Shown: piece after piece, positions 11,393 to 22,196 of the stretch | Position numbering within the stretch: the first letter of the stretch is position 1 | Layout: every line of letters starts with the position of its first letter | Source: Chitiniphilus shinanonensis DSM 23277 | Lineage (GTDB): Bacteria; Pseudomonadota; Gammaproteobacteria; Burkholderiales; Chitinibacteraceae | Reading direction: 5' to 3' | Assembly: GCF_000374805.1 (NCBI RefSeq) | Contig: NZ_KB895347.1 | Span: forward strand, 62,001-126,000 | DNA length: 64,000 nt | Made by a program: the position numbers and the translations under genes | The notes under the pieces: generated by a model | Seen by the model: the letters and a program-made list of their open reading frames with translations, nothing else | What the model was told of the DNA's origin: nothing | Database searches by the model: none

Positions 11393-11421
11393 TTGACGGA
11401 GGAATAGCGTGAGCCTAGAAT
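11393..11421 (+). promoter_or_regulatory. Sigma-70 promoter of tpiA
   Basis: TTGACG (11393-11398) and TAGAAT (11416-11421) are separated by exactly 17 bases. Transcription would start near 11428, which rules out an in-frame GTG at 11409 as the tpiA start even though that GTG has a good GGAGGA upstream. Confidence 0.75.
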
Positions 11422-11453
11422 CCACAGCTTTTGCGAACAGGATGCCTGCACGG

Positions 11454-12170
11454 ATGCCCAAGCAAACCGTCATCGGCAACTGGAAGATGCATGGCAGCAT
11501 CGGGCAGATCCGCTCGGTGGTGCCGGAGCTGTTGCGGGCCGGGCTGGGAGCCAATGTCGCGCTATGCGTGGCCTATCCCTACCTGGCGCTCGCCAAGTCG
11601 ATGCTGAGCGAGGCCGAATCGGCGATCCAGCTGGGCGCGCAGGATGTCTGCGAATACCATATCGGCGCGTATACCGGCGAAGTCTCGGCCGGCATGCTGG
11701 CCGACGTGGGCTGCGAGATGGTGATCGTCGGCCACTCCGAGCGGCGCCGTTTTTTCGGCGAGACCAGCGAGACCGCAGCGCGCAAGGTGCGGGCGACGCT
11801 CGATGCCGGCTTGCTGCCGGTGTACTGCGTCGGCGAGACGTTGCAGCAGCGCGATCAAGGCATCGCGCGCGACATCATCGCAGAGGAATTGCAGGTGCTG
11901 GCCGGCGTGCCGACCAGCCTGTACGCGGTGGCTTACGAGCCGTCGTGGGCGGTGGGGACCGGGATCGTGGCCACGCCCGAGCAGATCGCCGAGATGCATG
12001 CCTTCATCAAGCAGACACTCGATGTGCGTACACGGGTGCTGTATGGCGGTAGCGTCAAGGGTGGCAATGCGGCCCAGGTGCTGTCCGTGGACGGTGTCGA
12101 CGGCGTGCTGGTCGGGGGCGCGGCACTATCTGCAACCGAGTTTCTTGAGATATGTCATGAGGCCGGCTAA
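11454..12170 (+). CDS. tpiA: Triosephosphate isomerase
   Basis: TpiA interconverts glyceraldehyde-3-phosphate and dihydroxyacetone phosphate. The 238-residue protein has the substrate Lys in IGNWKMHG, catalytic His in VIVGHSERRR, catalytic Glu in AYEPSWAVGTG and the phosphate loop YGGSVKGGN. The ATG at 11454 places NWK at the normal distance from the start; ATG 11442 is possible. The C terminus is a little shorter than usual. secG follows. Confidence 0.95.
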   Translation: MPKQTVIGNWKMHGSIGQIRSVVPELLRAGLGANVALCVAYPYLALAKSMLSEAESAIQLGAQDVCEYHIGAYTGEVSAGMLADVGCEMVIVGHSERRRFFGETSETAARKVRATLDAGLLPVYCVGETLQQRDQGIARDIIAEELQVLAGVPTSLYAVAYEPSWAVGTGIVATPEQIAEMHAFIKQTLDVRTRVLYGGSVKGGNAAQVLSVDGVDGVLVGGAALSATEFLEICHEAG

Positions 12171-12182
12171 GGCTCTGTGGCA

Positions 12183-12211
12183 TTGCAATAACCCCTTTAC
12201 GGCGCTAGAAT
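12183..12211 (+). promoter_or_regulatory. Promoter upstream of secG
   Basis: TTGCAA (12183-12188) and TAGAAT (12206-12211) lie 17 bases apart, 23 bases upstream of the secG ATG. This gives secG a transcript independent of tpiA and may also serve the tRNA-Leu gene. Confidence 0.6.
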
Positions 12212-12234
12212 GCGCGCCTGTCTGAAGAGAGAAG

Positions 12235-12570
12235 ATGGAACTGATTCATAGCCTCGTTTTGGTCCTCAATGTGGTGTCCGCCCTGGCGGTCATCGTGTTG
12301 GTCCTGATGCAGCACGGCAAGGGTGCGGACATGGGCGCTGCCTTCGGTAGCGGTTCTGCCGGTAGCCTTTTCGGTTCGTCGGGTTCGGCCAACTTCCTGA
12401 GTCGCTCCACGGCTGTCTGTGCCACGCTGTTCTTCGCAACCTGCCTCGCCCTGGTGCTCATCACGTCGCCGCGGCAATCCGCCTCCCTCGGTGTCATGGG
12501 CGATGTCAAGCAGGATGCCGCGGTTCAGCAACCGGCGTCGGCGCCCGCCCAGAGCAAGATTCCCGAATAA
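12235..12570 (+). CDS. secG: Preprotein translocase subunit SecG
   Basis: SecG is the small accessory subunit of the SecYEG channel. The 111-residue protein has two membrane helices (about residues 3-22 and 58-78) separated by the Gly/Ser-rich GAAFGSGSAGSLFGSSGS loop, the family hallmark, and a Pro/Gln/Ala-rich tail. The tpiA-secG-tRNA-Leu-nuo order is common in proteobacteria. Confidence 0.95.
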   Translation: MELIHSLVLVLNVVSALAVIVLVLMQHGKGADMGAAFGSGSAGSLFGSSGSANFLSRSTAVCATLFFATCLALVLITSPRQSASLGVMGDVKQDAAVQQPASAPAQSKIPE

Positions 12571-12601
12571 GCTCATCCTCGCTGTTCAGATTGCAAACAA
12601 A

Positions 12602-12686
12602 GCCGACATGGTGAAATTGGTAGACACGCTATCTTGAGGGGGTAGTGGCTGCGGCCGTGTGAGTTCGAGTCTCACTGTCGGCACCA
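12602..12686 (+). tRNA. tRNA-Leu (GAG)
   Basis: The 85-nt gene folds with a 7-bp acceptor stem (GCCGACA with TGTCGGC), an anticodon loop TTGAGGG closed by CTATC/GGTAG giving anticodon GAG, a long class II variable arm, the TTCGAGT T loop, and an encoded CCA end. It sits between secG and nuoA. Confidence 0.96.
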
Positions 12687-12692
12687 TATTCA

Positions 12693-12720
12693 AAAAACGC
12701 CGGGTTTGCCCGGCGTTTTT
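12693..12720 (+). terminator. Terminator after tRNA-Leu
   Basis: Perfect stem AAAAACGCCGGG paired with CCCGGCGTTTTT around a short loop, ending in T5. It separates the secG/tRNA transcript from the nuo operon, which starts about 70 bases later. Confidence 0.9.
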
Positions 12721-12791
12721 GCGACCAATAAACATAACAATAACTTTCAGTAGTTTTCCTGTCGTTGTCATAGAAACTGTCGGGGATCCGA

Positions 12792-13160
12792 ATGCTGCAG
12801 AACTACTTCCCCATCCTACTGTTCCTGGTGGTGGGTATCCTGGTCGGCGTGCTGCCGATGTTGCTTGGCTGGGGGGTGGGCAAAGTGCTCGGTACCAACC
12901 GGCCCGACGCGGCAAAACTCTCCCCTTACGAGTGTGGCTTCGAAGCCTTCGAAGATGCGCGCATGCAGTTCGACGTGCGCTATTACCTCGTCGCCATCCT
13001 CTTCATCCTTTTTGATCTCGAAGTGGCCTTCCTGGTGCCTTGGGCCGTGGTGCTCGACGACATCGGCATGTTCGGGTTCGTGTCCATGATGATTTTCCTC
13101 GCGGTTCTCGTGGTCGGGTTTGTGTACGAGTGGATGAAGGGCGCGCTGGAGTGGGAATGA
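12792..13160 (+). CDS. nuoA: NADH-quinone oxidoreductase subunit A
   Basis: NuoA is a membrane subunit of complex I at the junction with the peripheral arm. The 122-residue protein has three membrane helices, the conserved loop YECGFEAF between the first two, and FLVPWAVVL. It is the first gene of the 14-gene nuo operon. Its TGA overlaps the nuoB start (ATGA). Confidence 0.96.
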   Translation: MLQNYFPILLFLVVGILVGVLPMLLGWGVGKVLGTNRPDAAKLSPYECGFEAFEDARMQFDVRYYLVAILFILFDLEVAFLVPWAVVLDDIGMFGFVSMMIFLAVLVVGFVYEWMKGALEWE

Positions 13161-13660
13161 TGGAAGCTCAAAGCCTCGAAAAAGGATTTATCACCACCAC
13201 GGTCGATACCGTGGTCAATTGGACCCGTACCGGTTCGCTGTGGCCCATGACCTTTGGTCTGGCCTGTTGCGCGGTCGAGATGATGCACGCGGGCGCCGCG
13301 CGCTATGACCTCGACCGATTCGGCATCGTGTTCCGTCCCAGCCCGCGTCAGTCCGACCTGATGATCGTTGCCGGCACGCTGTGCAACAAGATGGCGCCGG
13401 CGCTGCGCAAGGTCTACGACCAGATGCCCGAGCCGCGCTGGGTGTTGTCGATGGGCTCCTGTGCCAACGGTGGTGGCTATTACCACTACTCGTATTCGGT
13501 GGTGCGCGGCTGCGATCGCATCGTCCCGGTGGACGTTTATGTCCCGGGCTGCCCGCCGACCGCCGAGGCGCTGCTCTACGGCCTGATCCAGTTGCAGAAC
13601 AAGATCAAGCGCACCAACACCATCGCTCGTGGCAAGACGCTTGCCGCGGCGCGCGCGTGA
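13157..13660 (+). CDS. nuoB: NADH-quinone oxidoreductase subunit B
   Basis: NuoB carries cluster N2, the last Fe-S centre before quinone. The 167-residue protein has the adjacent cysteines in [10 protein letters not shown] and the others in MGSCANGGG and [10 protein letters not shown]. The start ATG at 13157 overlaps the nuoA stop, which indicates translational coupling; a second ATG follows immediately. Confidence 0.97.
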   Translation: MMEAQSLEKGFITTTVDTVVNWTRTGSLWPMTFGLACCAVEMMHAGAARYDLDRFGIVFRPSPRQSDLMIVAGTLCNKMAPALRKVYDQMPEPRWVLSMGSCANGGGYYHYSYSVVRGCDRIVPVDVYVPGCPPTAEALLYGLIQLQNKIKRTNTIARGKTLAAARA

Positions 13661-13671
13661 GGTAGTCGTTC

Positions 13672-14265
13672 ATGGCAATCACGCTCAATACCCTCGTCGA
13701 TCAATTGCGCGCCACGCTGCCCGAGGCGGCCATCGGCTCGCTCAAGGTGGCGCTGGACGAAGTCACCGTCGAGATCCCCGCGGCCGAGTGGCCCGCGGCT
13801 TCGCTGATCCTGCGCGACCAGCTTGGTTTCGAAGCCTGTGTCGATGTCTGTGGCGTCGACTACAGCGCCTACCAGGACGGCCTGTGGGAAGGCCCGCGCT
13901 TCGCCGCCGTCTACCAGTTGCTGTCCTACGCCCACAACGTGCGCCTGCGGGTGCGCGTCTACTGTCCGGACGACGATTTCCCGGTGATCGCCTCGATGGT
14001 CGACGTCTGGCCGGGCCTGAACTGGTACGAGCGCGAGGCGTTCGACCTGTTCGGCATCGTGTTCGAAGGCCACCCGGACCTGCGCCGCATCCTCACCGAC
14101 TACGGTTTCGTCGGCCACCCGTTCCGCAAGGACTTTCCGGTTTCCGGCTATGTCGAGATGCGCTACGACCCCGAGCAGGGTCGGGTGATCTACCAACCCG
14201 TGACCATCGAACCGCGCGAAGTCACACCGCGCATCATTCGCGAGGAGAACTACGGTGGCCGCTGA
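13672..14265 (+). CDS. nuoC: NADH-quinone oxidoreductase subunit C
   Basis: NuoC is a 30-kDa peripheral-arm subunit. The 197-residue protein shows the signature [20 protein letters not shown] followed by the RRILTDYGF segment. It is separate from NuoD here, not fused as in E. coli. Its end overlaps the nuoD GTG start by 11 bases. Confidence 0.97.
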   Translation: MAITLNTLVDQLRATLPEAAIGSLKVALDEVTVEIPAAEWPAASLILRDQLGFEACVDVCGVDYSAYQDGLWEGPRFAAVYQLLSYAHNVRLRVRVYCPDDDFPVIASMVDVWPGLNWYEREAFDLFGIVFEGHPDLRRILTDYGFVGHPFRKDFPVSGYVEMRYDPEQGRVIYQPVTIEPREVTPRIIREENYGGR

Positions 14266-15511
14266 AATCCGTAACTACACGCTGAACTTCGGTCCGCAGC
14301 ACCCGGCCGCGCACGGTGTGCTGCGCCTGGTGCTCGAACTCGACGGCGAAGTGGTCGAGCGCGCCGACCCACACATCGGTCTGCTGCACCGTGCCACCGA
14401 AAAGCTGGCCGAGACCAAGACCTTCATCCAGTCGCTGCCGTACATGGACCGCCTCGACTACGTGTCGATGATGGCCAACGAGCACGCCTACGTGATGGCG
14501 ATCGAGAAGCTGGCCGGCATCCAGGTGCCGATCCGCGCGCAGTACATCCGCGTGATGTTCGACGAGATCACCCGCATCCTGAACCACCTGCTGTGGATCG
14601 GTTCGCACGGCCTCGACTGCGGCGCGATGACCATCTTCCTGTACGCCTTCCGCGAACGCGAAGACCTGATGGATTGCTACGAGGCGGTATCCGGCGCGCG
14701 CATGCACGCCGCCTACTACCGCCCGGGCGGGGTCTACCGCGACCTGCCGGACACCATGCCGCAGTACCAGGCGTCCAAGGTGCGCAACGCCGCCGCGATC
14801 AAGAAGCTGAACAGCAACCGCGAAGGCTCGCTGCTCGACTTCATCGAAGATTTCACCAACCGTTTCCCGACCTACGTCGACGAATACGAAACCCTGCTCA
14901 CCGACAACCGCATCTGGAAGCAGCGTACCGTCGGCATCGGCGTGCTGACGCCGGAGCGCGCCAAGGCCCTGGGCCTGACCGGCGCCATGCTGCGCGGCTC
15001 TGGCGTGGAATGGGATCTGCGCAAGAAGCAGCCGTACGAAGTGTACGACCGCCTGGACTTCGATATCCCGGTCGGCAAGAACGGCGACTGCTACGACCGC
15101 TACCTGGTGCGCGTGGAAGAGATGCGCCAGTCCAACCGCATCATCAAGCAGTGCGTGGACTGGCTGCGCAAGAACCCCGGCCCGGTCATTGTCGACGACC
15201 ACAAGGTGGCGCCGCCTTCGCGTCTGGACATGAAGTCCAACATGGAAGAGCTGATCCACCACTTCAAGCTGTTTACCGAAGGGATGCACGTACCCGCCGG
15301 CGAGACCTACGCCGCCATCGAGCATCCCAAGGGCGAATTCGGCATCTACATGGTGGCCGACGGCGCCAACAAGCCTTACCGCCTGAAGATCCGCGCCCCC
15401 GGTTTCGCGCATCTGGCCGCCCTCGACGAGATGGCGCGCGGCCACATGCTGGCCGACGTGGTGGCGATCATCGGCACGCAGGACATCGTATTTGGGGAGA
15501 TCGACCGCTAA
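14255..15511 (+). CDS. nuoD: NADH-quinone oxidoreductase subunit D
   Basis: NuoD (49-kDa subunit) lines the quinone pocket with NuoB. The 418-residue protein starts at GTG 14255 and has the [11 protein letters not shown] motif near its N terminus, and the conserved C terminus DIVFGEIDR. It overlaps nuoC at the start and nuoE at the end (TAATG). Confidence 0.97.
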   Translation: MAAEIRNYTLNFGPQHPAAHGVLRLVLELDGEVVERADPHIGLLHRATEKLAETKTFIQSLPYMDRLDYVSMMANEHAYVMAIEKLAGIQVPIRAQYIRVMFDEITRILNHLLWIGSHGLDCGAMTIFLYAFREREDLMDCYEAVSGARMHAAYYRPGGVYRDLPDTMPQYQASKVRNAAAIKKLNSNREGSLLDFIEDFTNRFPTYVDEYETLLTDNRIWKQRTVGIGVLTPERAKALGLTGAMLRGSGVEWDLRKKQPYEVYDRLDFDIPVGKNGDCYDRYLVRVEEMRQSNRIIKQCVDWLRKNPGPVIVDDHKVAPPSRLDMKSNMEELIHHFKLFTEGMHVPAGETYAAIEHPKGEFGIYMVADGANKPYRLKIRAPGFAHLAALDEMARGHMLADVVAIIGTQDIVFGEIDR

Positions 15512-15984
15512 TGCTTACCCCGGAATCCCTCGCGCAAATCGACCGGGAACTGACCAAGTACCCGGCCGACCAGCGTCGCAGCGCCACCATGAGCGCCCTG
15601 CGCATCGCGCAGGTCGAGCATCGCTGGCTGAGCAACGAACTGATCGAGTTCGTCGCCAACTACATCGGCATCCCGCCGGTGGCCGCCTACGAGGTCGCCA
15701 CCTTCTACAACATGTTCGACCGCAAGCCGGTCGGCCGTCACAAGCTCACCGTCTGTACCAATCTGCCCTGTGCGTTGTCGGGCGGCGCGGACGCCGGCAA
15801 GTACCTGCAGCAGAAGCTGGGGATCGGCTACGGCGAGACCACCGCCGACGGCCGCTTCACCCTGATGGAAGGGGAGTGCATGGGCGCGTGCGGCTATGCC
15901 CCGGTGATGCTGGTGAACAACCACAGCATGTGCAATCACATGACGCCGGAAGCGATCGACAAGAAACTGGCGGAGCTCGAATAA
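15511..15984 (+). CDS. nuoE: NADH-quinone oxidoreductase subunit E
   Basis: NuoE (24-kDa subunit) holds a 2Fe-2S cluster in the NADH dehydrogenase module. The 157-residue thioredoxin-fold protein has the cluster cysteines in VCTNLPCAL and [10 protein letters not shown]. The ATG at 15511 shares a base with the nuoD stop, and nuoF begins one base after its stop. Confidence 0.96.
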   Translation: MLTPESLAQIDRELTKYPADQRRSATMSALRIAQVEHRWLSNELIEFVANYIGIPPVAAYEVATFYNMFDRKPVGRHKLTVCTNLPCALSGGADAGKYLQQKLGIGYGETTADGRFTLMEGECMGACGYAPVMLVNNHSMCNHMTPEAIDKKLAELE

Positions 15985-15985
15985 C

Positions 15986-17275
15986 ATGACCGTATATGTG
16001 AAGGGCGTCGTGTTCGAGGGCGTCGATTTCGACGATCCGAACAGCTGGAAGCTGGACGCATACGTGGCGCGCGGCGGTTACGCGGCGCTGAAGAAGATCC
16101 TGCAGACCGGCATGACGCAGGACGAGATCATCGCCGAGATGAAGACCTCCAGCCTGCGCGGCCGTGGTGGCGCGGGCTTCCCCACCGGCCTGAAGTGGTC
16201 GTTCATGCCGCGCAATTTTCCGGGCCAGAAGTATCTGGTCTGCAATACCGACGAGGGCGAGCCGGGCACCTTCAAGGACCTGGACATCATCGTCAACAAC
16301 CCGCACGCGCTGATCGAAGGCATGATCATCGGCGGGTTCGCGATGGGTATCACCGTCGGGTACAACTACATCCACGGCGAGGTGTTCGAAGCCTATGAGC
16401 GCTTCGAGGCCGCGCTGGAAGAAGCGCGCGCCGCCGGCTTCCTCGGCGACAACATCCTCGGCACCGATTTCTGCTTCCAGCTGCACGGGCACCATGGTTA
16501 CGGCGCCTACATCTGCGGCGAGGAAACCGCGCTGCTGGAATCGCTGGAAGGCAAGAAGGGCCAGCCGCGCTTCAAGCCGCCGTTCCCGGCGAGCTTCGGC
16601 CTGTACGGCAAGCCGACCACCATCAACAACACCGAGACGTTCGCCTCCGTACCGTACATCATCCGCGAGGGCGGCCAGAAATTCCTTGAGCTGGGTAAAC
16701 CGAACAACGGCGGCACCAAGCTGTTCTCGATCTCCGGCCACGTCAATCGTCCCGGCAACTACGAGATCCCGCTCGGCACCCCGTTCAGCGAACTGCTGGA
16801 AATGGCCGGCGGCATGCGCGGCGGCAGGAAGCTGAAGGCGGTGATCCCGGGCGGTTCGTCCGCGCCGGTGCTGCCGGCCGACATCATGATGGACTGCACC
16901 ATGGATTACGACGCCATCGCCAAGGCCGGCTCCATGCTGGGCTCGGGCGCGGTGATCGTCATGGACGAGAGCGTCTGCATGGTCAAGGCGCTGGAGCGCC
17001 TGTCGTACTTCTATTTCGAAGAATCGTGCGGCCAGTGCACGCCTTGCCGCGAAGGCACCGGCTGGCTCTACCGCGTGGTCCATCGCATCGAACACGGTCA
17101 GGGCCGTCCGGAAGACCTGGACCTGCTGTTGTCGGTGGGGGCCAATATCGCCGGTCGCACCATCTGTGCGCTGGGCGATGCCGCGGTGATGCCGGTCCAG
17201 GGGATGCTCAAGCATTTCCGCGCCGAATTCGAACACCACATCGAACACAAGAACTGCCTGGTTCGCGGCTACTAA
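15986..17275 (+). CDS. nuoF: NADH-quinone oxidoreductase subunit F
   Basis: NuoF binds NADH and FMN. The 429-residue protein has the FMN/NADH Gly-rich motif [13 protein letters not shown], the acidic loop [12 protein letters not shown] and the 4Fe-4S motif [10 protein letters not shown]. It is tightly packed after nuoE; 57 bases separate it from nuoG. Confidence 0.97.
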   Translation: MTVYVKGVVFEGVDFDDPNSWKLDAYVARGGYAALKKILQTGMTQDEIIAEMKTSSLRGRGGAGFPTGLKWSFMPRNFPGQKYLVCNTDEGEPGTFKDLDIIVNNPHALIEGMIIGGFAMGITVGYNYIHGEVFEAYERFEAALEEARAAGFLGDNILGTDFCFQLHGHHGYGAYICGEETALLESLEGKKGQPRFKPPFPASFGLYGKPTTINNTETFASVPYIIREGGQKFLELGKPNNGGTKLFSISGHVNRPGNYEIPLGTPFSELLEMAGGMRGGRKLKAVIPGGSSAPVLPADIMMDCTMDYDAIAKAGSMLGSGAVIVMDESVCMVKALERLSYFYFEESCGQCTPCREGTGWLYRVVHRIEHGQGRPEDLDLLLSVGANIAGRTICALGDAAVMPVQGMLKHFRAEFEHHIEHKNCLVRGY

Positions 17276-17332
17276 GCCGCGGAAGGTGGTTCCTGGGTTC
17301 GTCGAAGACTTTGCAATTGGGATCGAATCGAT

Positions 17333-19639
17333 ATGCTCGAAATCGAAATCGACGGTAAGAAACTGACAGTGCCGGGTGGCAGCACGGTGATGGACGCGGC
17401 GAATTCCGTCGGCGTGCACATCCCGCATTTCTGCTACCACAAGAAACTGTCGATCGCGGCCAACTGCCGCATGTGCCTGGTCCAGGTGGAAAAAGCGCCC
17501 AAGCCGCTGCCCGCCTGTGCCACGCCGGTGACCGACGGCATGAAGGTCTACACGCACTCCGACATGGCCGTGAAGGCGCAGAAGGGCGTGATGGAATTCC
17601 TGCTGATCAACCACCCGCTGGATTGCCCGATCTGCGACCAGGGCGGTGAATGCCAGTTGCAGGATCTGGCGGTCGGCTACGGCCAATCGTCGTCGCGCTA
17701 CGAAGAAGAAAAGCGCGTGGTGCCGAACAAGAACCTCGGCCCGCTGATCTCCACCGACATGACCCGCTGCATCCATTGCAGCCGTTGCGTGCGTTTCACC
17801 GAGGAAATCGCCGGCTACCAGGAGCTGGGCATGCCCGGCCGCGGCGAGCACACCGAGGTGATGAGCTTCATCGGCAAGACGGTGAATTCGGAAATCTCCG
17901 GCAACGTCATCGACCTGTGCCCGGTGGGCGCGCTGACCAGCAAGCCGTTCCGCTACAGCGCCCGTACCTGGGAATTGTCGCGCCGCAAGAGCGTCAGCCC
18001 GCACGACGGCCTCGGCGCCAATCTGGTGGTGCAGGTCAAGGATCACCGCGTCAAGCGCGTGCTGCCGCTGGAGAACGAAGCCATCAACGAATGCTGGCTG
18101 GCCGACCGTGACCGCTTCAGCTACGAGGCGCTCAACAGCGAGGAACGCCTGACCAAGCCGCTGATCAAGCAAGGCGGCGTGTGGCAGGAAGCCGACTGGC
18201 AGAGCGCGCTGGAATACGTGGCCAACGGCCTGAAGGACATCGTCGATGCGCATGGCGCCGGCAGCATCGCCGGCGTGGCCACCGAGCACGCCACCGTCGA
18301 AGAGCTGTACCTGCTCAAGCAACTGTTCGCCGGGCTGGGCAGCCACAACGTGGAAACCCGCCTGCGCGCGGCCGATCACGGTCTGAAGACCGCCGGCGCC
18401 ACCTGGCTGGGCCAATCCATCGTCGACGTGGCGACCGCGGAGGCGGTGCTGGTGATCGGCTCCACCCTGCGCAAGGAACAACCGCTGCTGGCGCAACGCC
18501 TGCGCCAGGGCGTGAAGAAGGGCCTCAAGCTGTCGGTGGTGAACCCGCATGCCGACGACCTGCTGACCGCGCTGGCCGGCCAGGTGGTGGTGCGTCCCGA
18601 CCAGCTGGTCGAAGGCGTGCTGGCCGTGGTCAAGGCCGTGGTCGACGCCAAGGGCGTTGCCGCACCGGCGCAGATCGACCTGAGCGGCGTCGAAGCCGAC
18701 GACGCGGCACGTGCCATCGCCGCTTCGTTCGCCGACAAGGAAAAGACCGCCATCGTGCTGGGCAACGTCGCGCAACAGAACCCGCGCTACGCCGAGTTGT
18801 ACGCCGCCGCCGCCGCGCTGGCCGAACTGACCGGTGCCAAGCTGGGCGTGCTCGGCGCGGCCGCCAACTCGGTCGGTGCGCAACTGGTTGGCGCCACCGG
18901 CGCCGGCAACGTGTTCGCCGAGCCGAAGAAGGCCTATGTGCTGCTGAACACCGAAGTGGAATTCGACGTTGGGGACAGCCTCCAGGCACTGCGCGCGGTG
19001 CAAGGCGCCGCGATGGTGGTGGCGTTGTCGTCGTTCGGCAGCTGCGCGCTGGAACACGCCGACGTGATCCTGCCGGTGTCGCCGTTCTCCGAGACCTCGG
19101 GCACCTTCGTCAACATGGAAGGCAAGGCGCAGAGCTTCAACGGCGTGGTGCGTCCGCTGGGCGAAACCCGTCCCGCCTGGAAGGTGTTCCGCGTGCTGGG
19201 CAACCTGCTGGGCCTGGAAAACTTCAACTTCAACAGCTCGGAAGAAGTGCGCGACATCGCGCTGGCGGGCGATCTGGCCGCCAAACTCTCCAATGCGCTG
19301 GCCGCGCCGGTCGCCGTCAAGGCGCAGGCCGCCTCGGGCGTGGTGCGCCTGGGCGAAGTGCCGATCTACCAGGCCGACCTGCTGACCCGCCGTGCGCCTT
19401 CGTTGCAGGCCACCGTGGATGGCGCTGCCCCGCAACTGAAAGCCAATGCCGCTACCCTGGCCAGGCTGGGCCTGTCCATCGGTGGTCAGGCGCTGGTCAA
19501 GCAAGGGCAGGGCGATGCGCAACTGGCGGTCGAGCTGGACAACGGCCTGGCCGACGACGTGGTGCGCGTCCCCGCTAACCACCCGCTGACCCGTGCACTG
19601 GGCGCCTTTGTCGGCCCGGTCGACGTGACCCAGGCATAA
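17333..19639 (+). CDS. nuoG: NADH-quinone oxidoreductase subunit G
   Basis: NuoG is the largest peripheral subunit and carries several Fe-S clusters. The 768-residue protein begins with a 2Fe-2S ferredoxin domain ([20 protein letters not shown]), then the His-ligated region [11 protein letters not shown], the 4Fe-4S motif [10 protein letters not shown], and a C-terminal molybdopterin-oxidoreductase-like domain. Length and motif order are normal. Confidence 0.97.
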   Translation: MLEIEIDGKKLTVPGGSTVMDAANSVGVHIPHFCYHKKLSIAANCRMCLVQVEKAPKPLPACATPVTDGMKVYTHSDMAVKAQKGVMEFLLINHPLDCPICDQGGECQLQDLAVGYGQSSSRYEEEKRVVPNKNLGPLISTDMTRCIHCSRCVRFTEEIAGYQELGMPGRGEHTEVMSFIGKTVNSEISGNVIDLCPVGALTSKPFRYSARTWELSRRKSVSPHDGLGANLVVQVKDHRVKRVLPLENEAINECWLADRDRFSYEALNSEERLTKPLIKQGGVWQEADWQSALEYVANGLKDIVDAHGAGSIAGVATEHATVEELYLLKQLFAGLGSHNVETRLRAADHGLKTAGATWLGQSIVDVATAEAVLVIGSTLRKEQPLLAQRLRQGVKKGLKLSVVNPHADDLLTALAGQVVVRPDQLVEGVLAVVKAVVDAKGVAAPAQIDLSGVEADDAARAIAASFADKEKTAIVLGNVAQQNPRYAELYAAAAALAELTGAKLGVLGAAANSVGAQLVGATGAGNVFAEPKKAYVLLNTEVEFDVGDSLQALRAVQGAAMVVALSSFGSCALEHADVILPVSPFSETSGTFVNMEGKAQSFNGVVRPLGETRPAWKVFRVLGNLLGLENFNFNSSEEVRDIALAGDLAAKLSNALAAPVAVKAQAASGVVRLGEVPIYQADLLTRRAPSLQATVDGAAPQLKANAATLARLGLSIGGQALVKQGQGDAQLAVELDNGLADDVVRVPANHPLTRALGAFVGPVDVTQA

Positions 19640-19652
19640 GGACGAGACCAAG

Positions 19653-20699
19653 ATGGAACTGTTGCAAAGCTATCTCGGCACCGAGCTGGGTTACGTGGTC
19701 TGGACGCTGCTCAAGATCGTCTGCATCGTCGCGCCGCTGATGGGCGCGGTCGCCTACCTCACGCTGGCCGAACGCAAGGTGATCGGCTTCATGCAGATCC
19801 GGATCGGCCCGAACCGCGTGGGCCCGTTCGGCCTGCTGCAACCGGTGGCCGACGGCGTGAAGCTGCTGCTCAAGGAGATCATCTCCCCCAGCGCGGCCAG
19901 CGGCGGCCTGTTCTTCCTGGCGCCGGTGTGGGTGCTGGTGCCCGCGCTGGCCGCGTGGGCGGTGGTGCCGTTCTACCCCGGCTTCGTGCTGGCGGATGTG
20001 AACGTCGGCCTGCTGTACGTGATGGCCATCACCTCGATGGGCGTCTACGGCGTGATCCTGGCCGGCTGGGCCTCCAACTCCAAGTACGCTTTCCTGGGCG
20101 CGATGCGCGCCGCGGCGCAGGTGATCTCCTACGAACTGGCGATGGGCTTCGCGCTGGTCGGCGTGATCATGGTGAGCGGCTCGCTCAACCTGTCCGACAT
20201 CGTGAACCAGCAGGGGCACGGCATCGGCGGCGGATCGATCCTGTCGTGGAACCTGATTCCGCTGCTGCCGCTGTTCGTGGTGTATTTCATCGCCGGCGTG
20301 GCGGAAACCAACCGCGCCCCGTTCGACGTGACCGAAGGCGAATCGGAAATCGTCGCCGGCCACATGATCGAATACTCGGGCATGAGCTTCGCGCTGTTCT
20401 TCCTGGCCGAATACGCCAACATGATCCTGGTGTCGGCGCTGGCTTCCACGCTGTTCCTGGGCGGCTGGCTGTCGCCGTTCCCGGCGAGCTGGGCCTTCAT
20501 CGGCGCGCCCAGCTTCATCTGGTGGGTGCTCAAGGTCGGCTTCCTGCTGTTCTGCTTCCTGTGGTTCCGCGCCACATTCCCGCGTTACCGCTATGACCAG
20601 TTGATGCGCCTGGGCTGGAAGATCTTCATCCCCGTCACCCTGGTGTGGATCGTCTTGATCGGCGCGTGGATGCAGACCCCGCTGTCGCTGTGGAAGTAA
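19653..20699 (+). CDS. nuoH: NADH-quinone oxidoreductase subunit H
   Basis: NuoH forms the entry of the quinone channel. The 348-residue protein has eight or so membrane helices and the conserved loops [19 protein letters not shown] and [15 protein letters not shown]. It starts 13 bases after nuoG with GGACGAG upstream. Confidence 0.97.
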   Translation: MELLQSYLGTELGYVVWTLLKIVCIVAPLMGAVAYLTLAERKVIGFMQIRIGPNRVGPFGLLQPVADGVKLLLKEIISPSAASGGLFFLAPVWVLVPALAAWAVVPFYPGFVLADVNVGLLYVMAITSMGVYGVILAGWASNSKYAFLGAMRAAAQVISYELAMGFALVGVIMVSGSLNLSDIVNQQGHGIGGGSILSWNLIPLLPLFVVYFIAGVAETNRAPFDVTEGESEIVAGHMIEYSGMSFALFFLAEYANMILVSALASTLFLGGWLSPFPASWAFIGAPSFIWWVLKVGFLLFCFLWFRATFPRYRYDQLMRLGWKIFIPVTLVWIVLIGAWMQTPLSLWK

Positions 20700-20710
20700 G
20701 GAACCGCCAC

Positions 20711-21199
20711 ATGGAACGAATCAATCATTTCTTCAAGACCTTCCTGCTCGTCGAGCTGGTGAAGGGCCTGATGCTGACCGGGCGCCATTTCTTCCAGCGC
20801 AAGATCACCGTGCAATTCCCGGAAGAGAAGACGCCGCTGAGCCCGCGCTTCCGCGGCCTGCACGCGCAACGCCGCTACGCCAACGGCGAGGAGCGCTGCA
20901 TCGCGTGCAAGCTGTGCGAGGCGGTGTGCCCGGCGATGGCGATCACCATCGAGTCCGACCAGCGCGATGACGGCACCCGCCGCACCACGCGCTACGACAT
21001 CGACCTGACCAAGTGCATCTTCTGCGGTTTCTGCGAGGAAGCCTGTCCCGTCGACGCCATCGTCGAGACCCACATCCTCGAATACCACGGCGAGAAGCGC
21101 GGCGACCTGTACTACACCAAGCCGATGCTGCTGGCGGTGGGGGACAAGTACGAAGCCGAGATCGCGGCGCGCAAGGCCGCCGATGCCCAGTATCGCTAA
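20711..21199 (+). CDS. nuoI: NADH-quinone oxidoreductase subunit I
   Basis: NuoI carries clusters N6a and N6b. The 162-residue protein has two 4Fe-4S ferredoxin motifs, [12 protein letters not shown] and [12 protein letters not shown], and the usual amphipathic N-terminal helix. The ATG at 20711 gives the standard length. Confidence 0.97.
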   Translation: MERINHFFKTFLLVELVKGLMLTGRHFFQRKITVQFPEEKTPLSPRFRGLHAQRRYANGEERCIACKLCEAVCPAMAITIESDQRDDGTRRTTRYDIDLTKCIFCGFCEEACPVDAIVETHILEYHGEKRGDLYYTKPMLLAVGDKYEAEIAARKAADAQYR

Positions 21200-21217
21200 C
21201 CGCCAACGGATGAAGTC

Positions 21218-21853
21218 ATGACCGAAGTGCTTTTCTATGTCTTTGCCGCGGTACTGCTGATCGCCGGGCTGTTGGTCATCACGGCCAAGAACCCGGTGCA
21301 CGCCGCGCTCTACCTGGTGTTGTCGTTCTTCACCGCAGCCATGCTGTGGATGCTGATGAAGGCCGAGTTCCTCGCCGTGTCGCTGGTGGTGGTCTACGTC
21401 GGCGCGGTGATGGTGCTGTTCCTGTTCGTGGTGATGATGCTGGACATCAACTTCGAGGAACTGCGCAAGGGCTTCTGGAAGTTCGTGCCGCTGGCCGCTC
21501 TGGTGGCCGCGATCATGGCGGCCGAGATGGTGGCGATCCTGCTGCACCCGGCCGCGCAGATCCCCGGTGCGCAACTGGTCGAGCCGCCCCCGGGCTACAG
21601 CAACGTGCACGAGCTGGGTCGCCAGATCTACACCACGTACTTCCTGCCGTTCCAACTGGCCGCCGCGCTGCTGCTGGTGGGCATGGTGGCCGCCATCGCG
21701 CTGACGCTGCGCAAGCGCAAGAACAGCAAGTACCTGAACCCGGCCGACCAGATCAAGGTGAAGCGCAACGACCGCGTGCGCATGGTCAAGATGTCGGCCG
21801 AAGCCAAGCCCACCTTCGAGCAACCGAAGGCGGACGGCGAGTCGCAGAGCTGA
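21218..21853 (+). CDS. nuoJ: NADH-quinone oxidoreductase subunit J
   Basis: NuoJ is a membrane-arm subunit with about five helices; the 211-residue protein shows the conserved helix [20 protein letters not shown]. The C terminus is a charged cytoplasmic tail of about 45 residues, rich in Lys and Glu. Confidence 0.96.
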   Translation: MTEVLFYVFAAVLLIAGLLVITAKNPVHAALYLVLSFFTAAMLWMLMKAEFLAVSLVVVYVGAVMVLFLFVVMMLDINFEELRKGFWKFVPLAALVAAIMAAEMVAILLHPAAQIPGAQLVEPPPGYSNVHELGRQIYTTYFLPFQLAAALLLVGMVAAIALTLRKRKNSKYLNPADQIKVKRNDRVRMVKMSAEAKPTFEQPKADGESQS

Positions 21854-21866
21854 GAGAGAAGATACC

Positions 21867-22172
21867 GTGCTGACACTCAATCATTACCTGGTGCTGGCGG
21901 CGATCCTGTTCGCGATCTCCGTGTTCGGCATCTTCATGAACCGCAAGAACCTGATCGTGCTGCTGATGGCGATCGAGCTGATGCTGCTCGCGGTCAACAT
22001 GAACTTCATCGCTTTCTCGCAGTTCCTCGGCGATTCGGCCGGCCAGATCTTCGTGTTCTTCATCCTGACCGTCGCGGCTGCGGAATCCGCCATCGGCCTG
22101 GCGATTCTGGTCGTGCTGTTCCGTAACCTGCGCTCGATCAACGTCAAAGACCTCGATCACCTCAAGGGTTAA
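21867..22172 (+). CDS. nuoK: NADH-quinone oxidoreductase subunit K
   Basis: NuoK is the 101-residue antiporter-related membrane subunit with three helices and the conserved glutamates in LLMAIELML and AAAESAIGL. It starts with GTG at 21867 preceded by GAGAGAAG. Confidence 0.96.
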   Translation: MLTLNHYLVLAAILFAISVFGIFMNRKNLIVLLMAIELMLLAVNMNFIAFSQFLGDSAGQIFVFFILTVAAAESAIGLAILVVLFRNLRSINVKDLDHLKG

Positions 22173-22196
22173 CCGGAAAATCTACGGGTATACGCA

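Noticed and set aside
11409-11453. GTG at 11409 as the tpiA start
   Set aside because: It lies within the spacer of a 17-bp-spaced sigma-70 promoter (TTGACG, TAGAAT), and the family N terminus begins at MPKQTVIGNWK.
15857-19651. A 1264-codon open frame antisense to nuoE, nuoF and nuoG
   Set aside because: It is a shadow of high-GC coding sequence: its composition is dominated by Arg, Gln, His, Ala and Gly, it has no recognisable domain, and the opposite strand encodes complete complex I subunits with all cluster cysteines.
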